From contig CANQJL010000027.1 of assembly GCA_947624245.1 (NCBI GenBank), positions 1-35,487 of the forward strand: a stretch of DNA of 35,487 bases. Direction: 5' to 3'. A model generated the notes under the pieces. That model did not search any database. It worked only from the letters and a program-made list of their open reading frames with translations, and had not been told where the DNA came from. Positions 8,491-16,374 of the stretch are shown here, piece after piece. Position numbers and translations under genes: made by a program. The DNA comes from an uncultured Acetatifactor sp. (GTDB taxonomy: Bacteria > Bacillota > Clostridia > Lachnospirales > Lachnospiraceae). Every line of letters begins with the position of its first letter. Position 1 is the first letter of the stretch.

Positions 8491-9603
8491 ATGGATGAAA
8501 ACACACAGGCAAGGTTTGATGAGAAGGTCAAGGAACTTCTCGCCCTCGCAAAAAAGAAGAGAAATGTGCTGGAATACCAGGAGATCAACGAATTCTTTGC
8601 GGACATGCCGTTGGAGGAGGAACAGTTCGAGAAGATATTGGAGGTCTTGGAGCAGAACAGTATTGATGTCCTGCGTATTACCGAGGATGATGACGTAGAT
8701 GACGAGGAGATCATTCTCGCGGAGGATGAGGACGTAGACGTTGAGAGTCTGGACCTTTCCATTCCCGACAGCATCAGCATCGAAGATCCGGTCCGCATGT
8801 ATCTGAAAGAGATCGGCAAGGTCCCTCTGCTGTCTGCAGAGGAGGAGATTGAGCTGGCAAAGCGAATGGAGCTGGGAGATCAGGAGGCAAAGAAGCGTCT
8901 GGCGGAGGCAAATCTGCGTCTGGTGGTCAGCATTGCAAAGCGTTATGTGGGGCGCGGTATGCTGTTCCTTGATCTGATTCAGGAGGGAAATCTGGGACTG
9001 ATCAAGGCGGTGGAAAAGTTTGACTACCGCAAGGGATATAAGTTCTCCACTTATGCGACCTGGTGGATCCGCCAGGCAATCACCCGTGCGATCGCGGATC
9101 AGGCAAGGACGATCCGTATTCCCGTGCATATGGTGGAGACCATCAACAAGCTGATCAGAGTCAGCAGGCAGCTGCTGCAGGAGCTGGGGCGTGAACCGAC
9201 TCCCGAGGAGATCGCGGAGGAGATGAACATGCCCGTGGACAGGGTGCGCGAGATTCTGAAGATCAGTCAGGAGCCTGTGTCTCTGGAAACGCCCATCGGC
9301 GAGGAGGAGGACAGCCATCTGGGCGACTTTATTCAGGATGACAATGTACCTGTTCCGGCGGACGCGGCGGCATTCACACTGTTAAAGGAGCAGCTGGTGG
9401 AAGTGCTGGGAACTCTGACGGAAAGGGAGCAGAAGGTGTTGCGCCTGCGGTTCGGTCTCGACGACGGACGAGCCCGCACGCTGGAGGAAGTGGGGAAGGA
9501 ATTTAAGGTCACCAGAGAGCGTATCCGTCAGATCGAGGCCAAGGCGCTCAGAAAGCTGCGCCATCCCAGCCGCAGCAGAAAACTGAAGGATTATCTGGAT
9601 TAA
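8491..9603 (+). CDS. rpoD: Principal RNA polymerase sigma factor (sigma-70/SigA)
   Basis: A 370-residue housekeeping sigma factor. Order of parts: a region 1.1-like acidic N-terminus (about 1-85, with a very acidic stretch around 65-85), region 1.2 ([11 protein letters not shown]), region 2 from about residue 145 ([14 protein letters not shown], then [10 protein letters not shown] and the -10-reading [14 protein letters not shown]), region 3, and region 4 from about residue 305 ending in the -35-reading helix-turn-helix ([20 protein letters not shown]). ATG 8491 is the only sensible start; GGAAGGA lies 13 bases upstream, a slightly long spacing. The stop codon overlaps the next start (TAATG), so trmK is translationally coupled. 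Confidence 0.97.
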   Translation: MDENTQARFDEKVKELLALAKKKRNVLEYQEINEFFADMPLEEEQFEKILEVLEQNSIDVLRITEDDDVDDEEIILAEDEDVDVESLDLSIPDSISIEDPVRMYLKEIGKVPLLSAEEEIELAKRMELGDQEAKKRLAEANLRLVVSIAKRYVGRGMLFLDLIQEGNLGLIKAVEKFDYRKGYKFSTYATWWIRQAITRAIADQARTIRIPVHMVETINKLIRVSRQLLQELGREPTPEEIAEEMNMPVDRVREILKISQEPVSLETPIGEEEDSHLGDFIQDDNVPVPADAAAFTLLKEQLVEVLGTLTEREQKVLRLRFGLDDGRARTLEEVGKEFKVTRERIRQIEAKALRKLRHPSRSRKLKDYLD

Positions 9604-10361
9604 TGGGAGAGCGGAACAGAGTTCTGTCCGAACGGCTGCAGATGCTGGCCCGAATGGTGACGCCCGGGTCGAGGGCTGCCGACGTGGGCTGTGACCACGC
9701 ATTCCTGTCCATTTATCTTGTGCGGGAGGGAATCAGTCCCGCCGTGATTGCAGCGGATGTGCGCAAGGGTCCCTTGGCAGCGGCAAAAGAGCACATAGAG
9801 GCCGAGAATCTGAGCGGATACATAGAGACCAGACTGTCGGACGGACTTAAGGGACTTTTGCCGGGAGAGGTCGATACGGTGATCTGCGCCGGCATGGGCG
9901 GAAGACTTATGCAGACGATTCTCTCGGAAAGCATGGAGAAGGTCTCCGCGCTCAAGGAGCTGATATTGCAGCCACAGTCGGAGTTAAAGGAATTTCGCCG
10001 GTTCCTGCGGGGAGCAGGGCTTAAGGTGACGGAGGAAGATGCGGTCCGTGAAGACGGAAAATATTATTTCGCCATGCGCGCGGTGCCCATAGCTGCGGGG
10101 GAGGCCAAAGAGCCTGCGGACACCGAGGCTTTCGGAGACGGGACGGCTGCTTCGGACCTGATCGGACTCTGTGACAGGTTCGGGGGAAAGCTCCTTTTAA
10201 AAAAGAACCCTGTCTTGAAGGAATATCTGCGGCATCAGGAACAGGTGCTGGAGCGGCTTCGGGAGGAGCTTCAGGCGCAGGGCACGGAAGGCGCCATTCT
10301 GCGGCTTGGCGAGGTACGGGCGGAGCTTGACGATGTCCGTCGTGCACTGAAGATGTTTTAG
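9603..10361 (+). CDS. trmK: tRNA (adenine-N1)-methyltransferase TrmK family
   Basis: A 252-residue SAM-dependent methyltransferase. Motif I is at residues 27-35 (DVGCDHAFL), an acidic Asp52 ends beta-2 (AADVRKG), and the family-specific GMGG at 97-100 follows motif IV. These fit TrmK, which methylates N1 of adenine 22 in tRNA. The C-terminal part from about residue 170 is helical, as in TrmK. The ATG overlaps the rpoD stop codon by one base. The rpoD-trmK order is common in Firmicutes. About 40 residues longer in its middle/C-terminal part than I would expect for short homologues, which looks like a family-size variation rather than a fusion. Confidence 0.88.
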   Translation: MGERNRVLSERLQMLARMVTPGSRAADVGCDHAFLSIYLVREGISPAVIAADVRKGPLAAAKEHIEAENLSGYIETRLSDGLKGLLPGEVDTVICAGMGGRLMQTILSESMEKVSALKELILQPQSELKEFRRFLRGAGLKVTEEDAVREDGKYYFAMRAVPIAAGEAKEPADTEAFGDGTAASDLIGLCDRFGGKLLLKKNPVLKEYLRHQEQVLERLREELQAQGTEGAILRLGEVRAELDDVRRALKMF

Positions 10362-10391
10362 ACGTTATCATTGCGGCAAAAGGAGAAGAGT

Positions 10392-12047
10392 ATGGCAGTT
10401 GTTACGATCAACGGAGAAAAGCGGGAATATCCTCAGGGGACTACCTACGAGGCCATTGCGGCAGATTTTCAGGAGGCTTATGAAGGCGTGATCGCCATGG
10501 CGCTGGCAAACGGGAAGATCCGCGAGCTGTTCAAAAAAGTGACGAAGGACTGTACACTGGAGTTCTTTACGCTTCGGGACGATATCGGGCACAAGACGTA
10601 TGGGCGGACGGCTACCATGCTGTTGTTAAAGAGCATCTATGACGTGTTCGGCCCTGAGGCGGCTCAGCGAAGCTGCGTGGAGTTTACCGTGGGTCCCGGC
10701 ATTTATGTGAACGGTCTGGGCGGGGTGCCTGCCACGGCGGAAAGCGCCGATGCACTCAAAAAACGTATGCAGGAGCTTGTGGAAGCGGGGATTCCTTTCA
10801 AAAAGCGCACCTATCCCATTGAGGACGCCATGGAGCTTTTCAGGGCAAGGGGAATGAAGGACAAGGAGAGATTGTTCCGCTACCGCATGAGTTCTACCGT
10901 GAATCTCTATGAGATAGACGGCTACTACGATTATTATTACGGGTATATGCTTCCCAACGCGGGCTATGTGAAGTGGTTCGATCTGATTCCCTACGAGAAA
11001 GGGTTCATGCTGCTGCTTCCCACCAGAAAAAATCCCACGGTGGTGGAGACCTTTGATGAGCGCAGGAAGCTGTTCGAGACAATGGAGGCCTCCGAAGACT
11101 GGGGCAGGACGGCGGGACTTGAGACCGTCGGCGACCTGAACGACAAAATATGCAGCGGTTCCATGAGCGAGCTGATTCTTGTGCAGGAGGCCGCGCAGGA
11201 GAGAAGGATCGGAGAGATCGCAAAAGAGATCGTAAATCGCGGAAATGTTAAATTTGTTATGATCGCGGGACCCTCCTCCTCGGGCAAGACCAGCTTTTCC
11301 CACAGGCTGTCCATACAGCTTCGGACCATGGGAAAGGAACCGCATCCCATCGCGCTGGACGACTATTTTGTGGATCGGGAGCTGACGCCCAGAGACGAGA
11401 ACGGCGATTACAATTTTGAATGTCTGGGGGCCATAGACACCAAACAGTTCAACGAGGACATGGTCAGGCTGCTCGCGGGAGAGAGAGTGGAGCTTCCCAC
11501 CTTTAATTTCAAGACCGGCAAGCGGGAGTACAGGGGCAACTATAAGCAGCTGGCTGCTGACGATATTCTGGTCATCGAGGGGATTCACGGACTGAACGAG
11601 AAGATGTCCTATGCCCTTCCCGAAGAGAGCAAGTTCAAAATTTACATAAGCGCGCTGACTACCCTGAATGTGGATAATCACAACAGAATATCCACCACCG
11701 ACGGAAGGCTGCTGCGCAGGATGGTGCGAGACGCCCGCACAAGAGGAGCCAGCGCCAGACGCACCATAGAGATGTGGCCCTCCGTGCGCAGGGGCGAGGA
11801 GGAGAACATTTTTCCGTTCCAGGAGGAGGCGGACGCTATGTTCAACTCGGCGCTGATCTACGAATTGGCGGTGCTCAAGCCCTTTGCCGAGCCGCTGCTG
11901 TTCCAGATTCCCAGGGAGGCAAAGGAGTACCATGAGGCCAAGCGGCTTTTGAAATTCCTCGACTATTTTCTGAGCGTGCCCAGCGAAAGCCTTCCCAACA
12001 ATTCCATCTGCAGGGAGTTCGTCGGAGGGAGTTGCTTTAACGTGTAG
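10392..12047 (+). CDS. TGS-domain nucleoside (uridine) kinase fusion
   Basis: A 551-residue protein with three parts. Residues 1-65 look like a TGS domain (INGEKREYPQGTTYEAIA). Residues about 65-250 resemble the second additional (editing-like) domain of threonyl-tRNA synthetase. Residues about 280-490 are a uridine-kinase/phosphoribulokinase-type P-loop kinase with Walker A GPSSSGKT at 293-300 and a DDYFVDRE substrate segment. The family is annotated as nucleoside kinase in Clostridia; it probably phosphorylates uridine/cytidine or a related nucleoside in salvage. The HxxxH metal motif expected in an active editing domain is not present, since the equivalent stretch reads GHKTYGRT. ATG 10392 follows AAAGGAGAAG. 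An upstream in-frame TTG at 10371 has no ribosome site. Confidence 0.8.
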   Translation: MAVVTINGEKREYPQGTTYEAIAADFQEAYEGVIAMALANGKIRELFKKVTKDCTLEFFTLRDDIGHKTYGRTATMLLLKSIYDVFGPEAAQRSCVEFTVGPGIYVNGLGGVPATAESADALKKRMQELVEAGIPFKKRTYPIEDAMELFRARGMKDKERLFRYRMSSTVNLYEIDGYYDYYYGYMLPNAGYVKWFDLIPYEKGFMLLLPTRKNPTVVETFDERRKLFETMEASEDWGRTAGLETVGDLNDKICSGSMSELILVQEAAQERRIGEIAKEIVNRGNVKFVMIAGPSSSGKTSFSHRLSIQLRTMGKEPHPIALDDYFVDRELTPRDENGDYNFECLGAIDTKQFNEDMVRLLAGERVELPTFNFKTGKREYRGNYKQLAADDILVIEGIHGLNEKMSYALPEESKFKIYISALTTLNVDNHNRISTTDGRLLRRMVRDARTRGASARRTIEMWPSVRRGEEENIFPFQEEADAMFNSALIYELAVLKPFAEPLLFQIPREAKEYHEAKRLLKFLDYFLSVPSESLPNNSICREFVGGSCFNV

Positions 12048-12052
12048 CAAAA

Positions 12053-13675
12053 ATGATAAGAGAACGGTGGAAAATGCAAATGCAGGAGAATACAAAGGAG
12101 AATACTTATTCCAAATTTGGTACAGGTCTGACTTCGGCTGCCAATATGACGCTGAAGCTCGTCGGTGCTGCCATCTTTCTGGCGCTTACATGGTATGCCA
12201 TGAGGTATACTCAGTATATAGTACCTGTCTTCTACGAGGAAACGCCTGTAAATACAGTTGATTCCATGTGGAAAAATCTTTTGGCAGCAGCGGTCTGTGT
12301 GATGGGCGTCGCACTCCTGTTGAAACTGGAGAAGCGGCTCTCGGAAAAAATCAAACACAGGTTGAATGTGACAGCAATCATTGCACTGTCCCTGTGGATC
12401 GCCCTTGCCGGTCTGTGGTGGCTCACGCTGACGGACAGGCAGCCTGTGGGAGATCAGGCATTTATCTATGGCGGCGCATCTTATTTTATGGAAGGGCAGT
12501 ATGGTTTTCTCGATAAAGGCGGCTATTTTGATATCTATCCGCACCAGTTGGGGCTCACCTTCCTGGTCGAGTTACTGATCAGGGTGGCCGGATATGAAAA
12601 TTATCGGGCATGTCAGCTGGTCTGTGTGGCAATGGCGGTAGGAATCGGAATCATGGGATGGCTTCTTATCGGCCGTCTTACCCGATACAAAATGCTGTCG
12701 GTGTGCTACTGCCTGTTGATGTTTTGCTGTCTTCCGTTGATTTTTTATACCGGCTGGGTATACGGGGATGTCCCCAGCATCTTCTTTATGCTGCTGACGG
12801 CAGTCTCATTGCTGTATTATGAAGACACGGGCCGCAGGAGATGGCTGGCGCTGCTCGTTTTTTCGGTGGTCATGGCTGTTCTGGTGCGAAAGAATTCTCT
12901 GATCATGGTAATTGCGCTGCTCCTGTCGGCAGGTGTATATGCTATTGTAAAGAAAGATAAAAAGCTCTTTGCGGCATTGGCTTTGGCGGCGGTTCTTCCC
13001 TGGTTGGCATATATGGGAATTTACAAGATGTATGAGGTACGATCCGGATATGAGTACAGAGGTGCGGGTATTCCGGCCGTGTCGTATCTGGCCATGGGAA
13101 TGCAGGAGGACGACGGAAAATACGGATGGTATACCTTGTATGGCCGCACGCTTTATTCCCAGTACGAATGTGATTCCCGGCTTGCCGCAGAGGTATCCCA
13201 AAAGGATATAAGGGAACGATTGGATTATTTCGTGCAACATCCTTCTTACGCGTGGCAGTTCTACAGGGAAAAGATACTTTCCCAGTGGAACCAGCCGCTG
13301 TACGAGTCCATGTTCTTCAGCGCACAGTATGCGGAGAATAAACAGCCGGCGCCTGATTCTCTTGAAGCAAAGCTGCATGGACAGTATTTTCCAAAGATAC
13401 TGGACTTCTGCGACAGAATGCAGTTCATCATGTATTTTGGGATTCTGTGTTATTATCTCTTTGCCATTAAGAAAAAGAGCGATATTTTGCAGCACATGTC
13501 TGCGGCAACGATCATCGGCGGGTTCCTTTTCAGCATCATTTGGGAAGCAAAGGCCAGATATATTCTTCCCTATTACATTATGATGTATCCGCTGGCAGTG
13601 GTGGGGTATTGGCAGCTGCTCGGATTCGTGATGTCACTGGTCGGGCGGAGAAAGCGCAAGGCGGCCGCCATATAA
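12053..13675 (+). CDS. GT-C-fold membrane glycosyltransferase (GT39/ArnT-like)
   Basis: A 540-residue integral membrane protein with about ten or more hydrophobic helices. The first extracytoplasmic loop has the acidic motif expected of lipid-phosphosugar-using GT-C enzymes (Asp134-Gln135 in VGDQAFIYGGA), followed by a YPHQLGLTFL helix and a KNSLIMVIALL membrane segment. It would transfer a sugar from a polyprenyl-phosphate donor outside the membrane to protein, lipid or glycan. The acceptor is unknown. The start is uncertain: ATG 12053 has no clear ribosome site, and ATG 12074 has GGTGGA too close. Base composition looks somewhat more AT-rich than its neighbours and it has no partner genes here, so it may be a separate acquisition. 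No clear terminator precedes rnpB. Confidence 0.7.
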   Translation: MIRERWKMQMQENTKENTYSKFGTGLTSAANMTLKLVGAAIFLALTWYAMRYTQYIVPVFYEETPVNTVDSMWKNLLAAAVCVMGVALLLKLEKRLSEKIKHRLNVTAIIALSLWIALAGLWWLTLTDRQPVGDQAFIYGGASYFMEGQYGFLDKGGYFDIYPHQLGLTFLVELLIRVAGYENYRACQLVCVAMAVGIGIMGWLLIGRLTRYKMLSVCYCLLMFCCLPLIFYTGWVYGDVPSIFFMLLTAVSLLYYEDTGRRRWLALLVFSVVMAVLVRKNSLIMVIALLLSAGVYAIVKKDKKLFAALALAAVLPWLAYMGIYKMYEVRSGYEYRGAGIPAVSYLAMGMQEDDGKYGWYTLYGRTLYSQYECDSRLAAEVSQKDIRERLDYFVQHPSYAWQFYREKILSQWNQPLYESMFFSAQYAENKQPAPDSLEAKLHGQYFPKILDFCDRMQFIMYFGILCYYLFAIKKKSDILQHMSAATIIGGFLFSIIWEAKARYILPYYIMMYPLAVVGYWQLLGFVMSLVGRRKRKAAAI

Positions 13676-13704
13676 ATATCTTTTCGGCGGGCCGTATAAT
13701 TTAC

Positions 13705-13733
13705 TTGCATTTTGCAGGCGGAATCATTATAAT
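13705..13733 (+). promoter_or_regulatory. rnpB promoter
   Basis: TTGCAT at 13705-13710 and a perfect TATAAT at 13728-13733, separated by exactly 17 bases. Transcription would start near 13740, a few bases before the first paired base of RNase P RNA. Confidence 0.85.
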
Positions 13734-13746
13734 ATCCAACATGTAA

Positions 13747-14088
13747 GTAAGACAAATGATCGCGGCCGCGGGCCTGTCCCGCGGGTGAGGAAAGTCCGGG
13801 CTTCACAGGGCAGGATGCCGGATAACGTCCGGTGGAGGTGACTCCAAGGCCAGTGCAACAGAAAGATACCGCCAGACAGAGAATCTGGTAAGGGTGGAAA
13901 GGCAGCTTAAGAGACTACCGTCCGTCCGGTAACGGGCGGAGCCATGTAAACCCCATCCGAAGCAAGACCAAAACGAAAGCGACAGGCTTGCCCGGCCTGC
14001 TTTCAGGTGGGTCGCTGGACGCGGCTGGCAACAGCCGCGCTAGATAGATGATCATTCACGACATAACCCGGCTTATCGTTTTGCTTAC
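13747..14088 (+). ncRNA. rnpB: RNase P RNA, bacterial class A
   Basis: The conserved 5' block GAGGAAAGTCCGGGC starts at 13787, followed by the ACAGGGCAGG stretch, the AACAGAAAGATACCG block, GGTAAGGGTGGAAAGG, the CCATCCGAAGCAAGACCAAA region, and the 3' conserved ACCCGGCTTAT element. Ends were set by the P1 helix: 13747-13756 pairs with 14079-14088. The catalytic RNA removes 5' leaders of pre-tRNAs. The class A type is normal for Clostridia, whereas Bacillus uses class B. It has its own promoter and is followed by a long hairpin. Confidence 0.95.
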
Positions 14089-14091
14089 AAT

Positions 14092-14138
14092 ATAACGCCC
14101 CGATGGATATAGAAAAGCTATATTTATCGGGGCGTTAT
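14092..14138 (+). terminator. Long hairpin after rnpB, probable terminator
   Basis: A 13-bp perfect stem (14092-14104 with 14126-14138) is extended by an inner AT-rich helix around an AAAA loop, so nearly the whole 47 bases fold back. It lies 4 bases after rnpB. There is no T run after it, which is unusual for an intrinsic terminator; it may act as a 3' end barrier or a processing signal. Confidence 0.6.
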
Positions 14139-14198
14139 TGATTCAACAGATCTATCGGACATGCTGCGCGGTATGCGGTATACATAAAGCGCCGGGAA

Positions 14199-14227
14199 TT
14201 GAACCGATGTCTCAGATGTGCTATAAT
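14199..14227 (+). promoter_or_regulatory. Promoter of the trypsin-like protease gene
   Basis: TTGAAC at 14199-14204 and perfect TATAAT at 14222-14227, spacer 17. The predicted start near 14234 leaves a short leader carrying GGGAGG before the protease start codon. Confidence 0.75.
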
Positions 14228-14262
14228 CTGTTATACAGTGACCTGTATGGGAGGCTGCCTTG

Positions 14263-15030
14263 GTGAGAAAAAGTTGTTTGAAAAAATGGGCCGCGGCACT
14301 GTGCGTGACGGCGGCGCTGCTCTGTCCTGGCTGCGGCGCGGACAGAAATCAGGAAGATGCGGCGGAGGCTGTTTCCGGCAATGACGCCCGGATGGATTCA
14401 TATACGCTGGCCGTGTGCCCGAAGCTTCAGTGGTCGGATCCGGAGAACGAGAATCTGGCGGATCTGCTGCAGAAGCAATGCGGCGGCATGATGGTACAGA
14501 TATCTGCGGGAAACCACTTGGGAAGCGGCGTAATCTATGATACGCAGGGAGACGTGATGGTCATTGTCACGGCTGCGCATGTGCTGGCAGATGTGCAGGA
14601 TATCGTAGGAGTTGCTTTTTTTGACGGCTATGAGGCGGAGTGCGCGGATTTTTCCGTGTCCGAACGGTCGGATGTGGCTGTGCTTCGGATCCCTCTGGAG
14701 CAGATACCGCAGGAGAACGCCGCGAAGTATTACAGGGCGAATGTGGACAATGCGAGTTATCAGAAGCTGGAGGAGGGATACGGCTGCATCGTCATGGGCT
14801 GCAGAGACGGTGTGGCGGCGGACGCCTATGAGGGTATTATACTGGATCCGTGGATATACATGGAGGATTACGGACAGCATATGATATGGGTTCGTGCCGC
14901 GGGAAAGGCCGGAATGTCGGGAGGAGGACTCTTTGACAGGCAGGGCCGTTATCTGGGAATTCTGTCAGGGGTGAATGAGGACGACGAATGGGCGGTGGTG
15001 CCTCTGGGCGTGGTACAGGCCGAGTTATAG
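14263..15030 (+). CDS. Exported trypsin-like serine protease (HtrA-like catalytic domain)
   Basis: A 255-residue protein with a basic N-terminus, a hydrophobic stretch (about 9-22) and Cys24, suggesting export and possibly lipidation, although the residues before Cys24 make a poor lipobox. The catalytic triad is readable: His106 (VTAAHVL), Asp137 (SDVAVLRI) and Ser219 (GMSGGGLF). The order and spacing fit a chymotrypsin/HtrA fold. There is no PDZ domain, so it is a stand-alone protease domain, shorter than HtrA/DegP. The start is GTG 14263, eight bases after GGGAGG; TTG 14260 is the alternative. It is monocistronic, with its own promoter, and the next gene has a separate upstream region. The substrate is unknown; an envelope protein-quality role is inference. 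Confidence 0.75.
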   Translation: MRKSCLKKWAAALCVTAALLCPGCGADRNQEDAAEAVSGNDARMDSYTLAVCPKLQWSDPENENLADLLQKQCGGMMVQISAGNHLGSGVIYDTQGDVMVIVTAAHVLADVQDIVGVAFFDGYEAECADFSVSERSDVAVLRIPLEQIPQENAAKYYRANVDNASYQKLEEGYGCIVMGCRDGVAADAYEGIILDPWIYMEDYGQHMIWVRAAGKAGMSGGGLFDRQGRYLGILSGVNEDDEWAVVPLGVVQAEL

Positions 15031-15049
15031 AAAGTTTATAGAACAATTA

Positions 15050-15078
15050 TTGACAACAGAGAAAATATGGTAGATGAT
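15050..15078 (+). promoter_or_regulatory. Possible promoter of the His-rich GTPase gene
   Basis: A perfect TTGACA (15050-15055) with a weak -10 GATGAT (15073-15078) at 17 bases. Transcription would start near 15085 and give a roughly 90-base leader that contains a 13-bp palindrome at 15102-15114. The weak -10 would suit a regulated promoter. Confidence 0.4.
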
Positions 15079-15174
15079 GTTAATTGGTGGATGCCGCGAG
15101 GGTCAACTTTTGACTGACAGGCGGCAGTATACCGGACAGGTAATCGCTCTATCGCAAGAAAGGAAGGATGGACA

Positions 15175-16323
15175 ATGACAAAGATAGATGTGTTTTCCGG
15201 TTTTCTGGGAGCGGGCAAGACCACGCTCATCAAGAAATTGCTGAAGGAGGCGCTGGACGGCAGCAAGACCGTGCTGATCGAGAATGAATTCGGTGAGATC
15301 GGTATCGACGGCGGCTTTTTGAAGGAATCGGGAATCGAGATCAAGGAGATGAATTCGGGATGCATCTGCTGCTCTCTGGTGGGAGATTTCGGCACTTCCC
15401 TGAAGGAGGTAATCTCCACCTACGCTCCCGAGCGCATTCTGATCGAGCCCTCCGGCGTGGGCAAGCTGAGCGATGTGCTGAAGGCGGTGGAGAACGTTGC
15501 GGCTGACCTTGACGTGCAGATAAACAGTGCCGTGGCCGTGGTTGACGCGTCCAAGGCAAAAATGTATATCAAGAATTTCGGCGAGTTCTTTGTGAATCAG
15601 ATACAGTTCGCGGGCACTGTCATCTTGAGCAGAACGGACAAGGTCACGGGAGCCAAATTGGAGGAGTGCGTGCAGATGATTCGCGAGCACAATTCCAAGG
15701 CGACCATCATTACAACTCCGTTAGATCAGTTGGACGGCAAAAATATTCTGGAGACGATCGAGGGCGCGGATACCCTGGACGAGATGATGCGGGAAATGCT
15801 GGAGAAGGTGCAGGACGAGCATGAGCACCATCACCACCACGACCATGACCATGAGCATCACCATGACCACGAGGACCACGACCACGAGCATCATCACGAT
15901 CATGAGGAGCATGATCACGAGCATCACCATGAGGAGCATGAGCACGAGCATCATCATGACCATGAGGAGCATGACCACGAGCATCACCACGACCATGAGG
16001 GGACCTGCAGCTGCGGTCATCATCACCATGATCACGATCATCACGATGCCGACGAGGTATTTACCAGCTGGGGCAGGGAGACGCCTGCCGTATATACGAA
16101 GGAAAAGCTGGAGAGTATCCTGACGGCCTTGGACAGCGGCAAGTATGGAACGATCCTTCGCGCCAAGGGAATGGTGGCCGGTGCAGAGGAAAGCTGGCTC
16201 TATTTTGACTATGTGCCCGAGGAGCATGAGATCAGGAGCGGCAAGCCGGACGTTACCGGTAAGCTCTGCGTCATCGGTGCAGAGCTGAAGGAGGAGGAAC
16301 TGGAGGAGCTGTTCCGTGCATGA
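15175..16323 (+). CDS. COG0523/CobW-family metal GTPase with a long His-rich insert
   Basis: A 382-residue G3E GTPase. The P-loop is GFLGAGKTT at 9-17, the family metal motif CxCC is Cys63, Cys65, Cys66 (GCICC), Walker B is LIEPSGVG near residue 95, and the base-recognition segment is SRTDK. Residues 216-290 form a region where about forty of 75 residues are His, interspersed with Asp/Glu and one CSC pair. The CobW C-terminal domain follows. COG0523 proteins deliver or buffer metals, often zinc, to target enzymes or act under zinc limitation; the His region would store or capture metal. It sits before a second COG0523 gene. ATG 15175 follows GGAAGG at 7 bases. Zinc is inferred from the family; nickel or cobalt cannot be excluded. 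Confidence 0.9.
   Translation: MTKIDVFSGFLGAGKTTLIKKLLKEALDGSKTVLIENEFGEIGIDGGFLKESGIEIKEMNSGCICCSLVGDFGTSLKEVISTYAPERILIEPSGVGKLSDVLKAVENVAADLDVQINSAVAVVDASKAKMYIKNFGEFFVNQIQFAGTVILSRTDKVTGAKLEECVQMIREHNSKATIITTPLDQLDGKNILETIEGADTLDEMMREMLEKVQDEHEHHHHHDHDHEHHHDHEDHDHEHHHDHEEHDHEHHHEEHEHEHHHDHEEHDHEHHHDHEGTCSCGHHHHDHDHHDADEVFTSWGRETPAVYTKEKLESILTALDSGKYGTILRAKGMVAGAEESWLYFDYVPEEHEIRSGKPDVTGKLCVIGAELKEEELEELFRA
15865..15999 (+). repeat. Degenerate about 33-bp repeats coding D-H-E-E-H-D-H-E-H-H-H
   Basis: About four units of an 11-residue pattern (DHEDHDHEHHH, DHEEHDHEHHH, a shortened EEHEHEHHH, and DHEEHDHEHHH). Codons for His and Asp vary between CAT/CAC and GAT/GAC, so the repeats are conserved more at the protein than the DNA level. 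Confidence 0.8.
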
Positions 16324-16374
16324 CGGCGGCGTACCGTCCTGTTGTGACGGCGGTAAAGAAAGGCGGATGACGGC

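Noticed and set aside
10626..12095. A 489-codon open frame on the minus strand
   Set aside because: It is antisense to the TGS/kinase gene, has no ribosome site and shows no recognisable motif.
15820..16044. Possible CRISPR-like or satellite array
   Set aside because: The repeats are in frame, degenerate at third codon positions and without unique spacers, so they are protein repeats.
15721..16227. A Met/Val-rich hydrophobic frame on the minus strand
   Set aside because: It is the antisense reading of the His-rich repeat codons (CAT/CAC read as ATG/GTG) and not a membrane protein.
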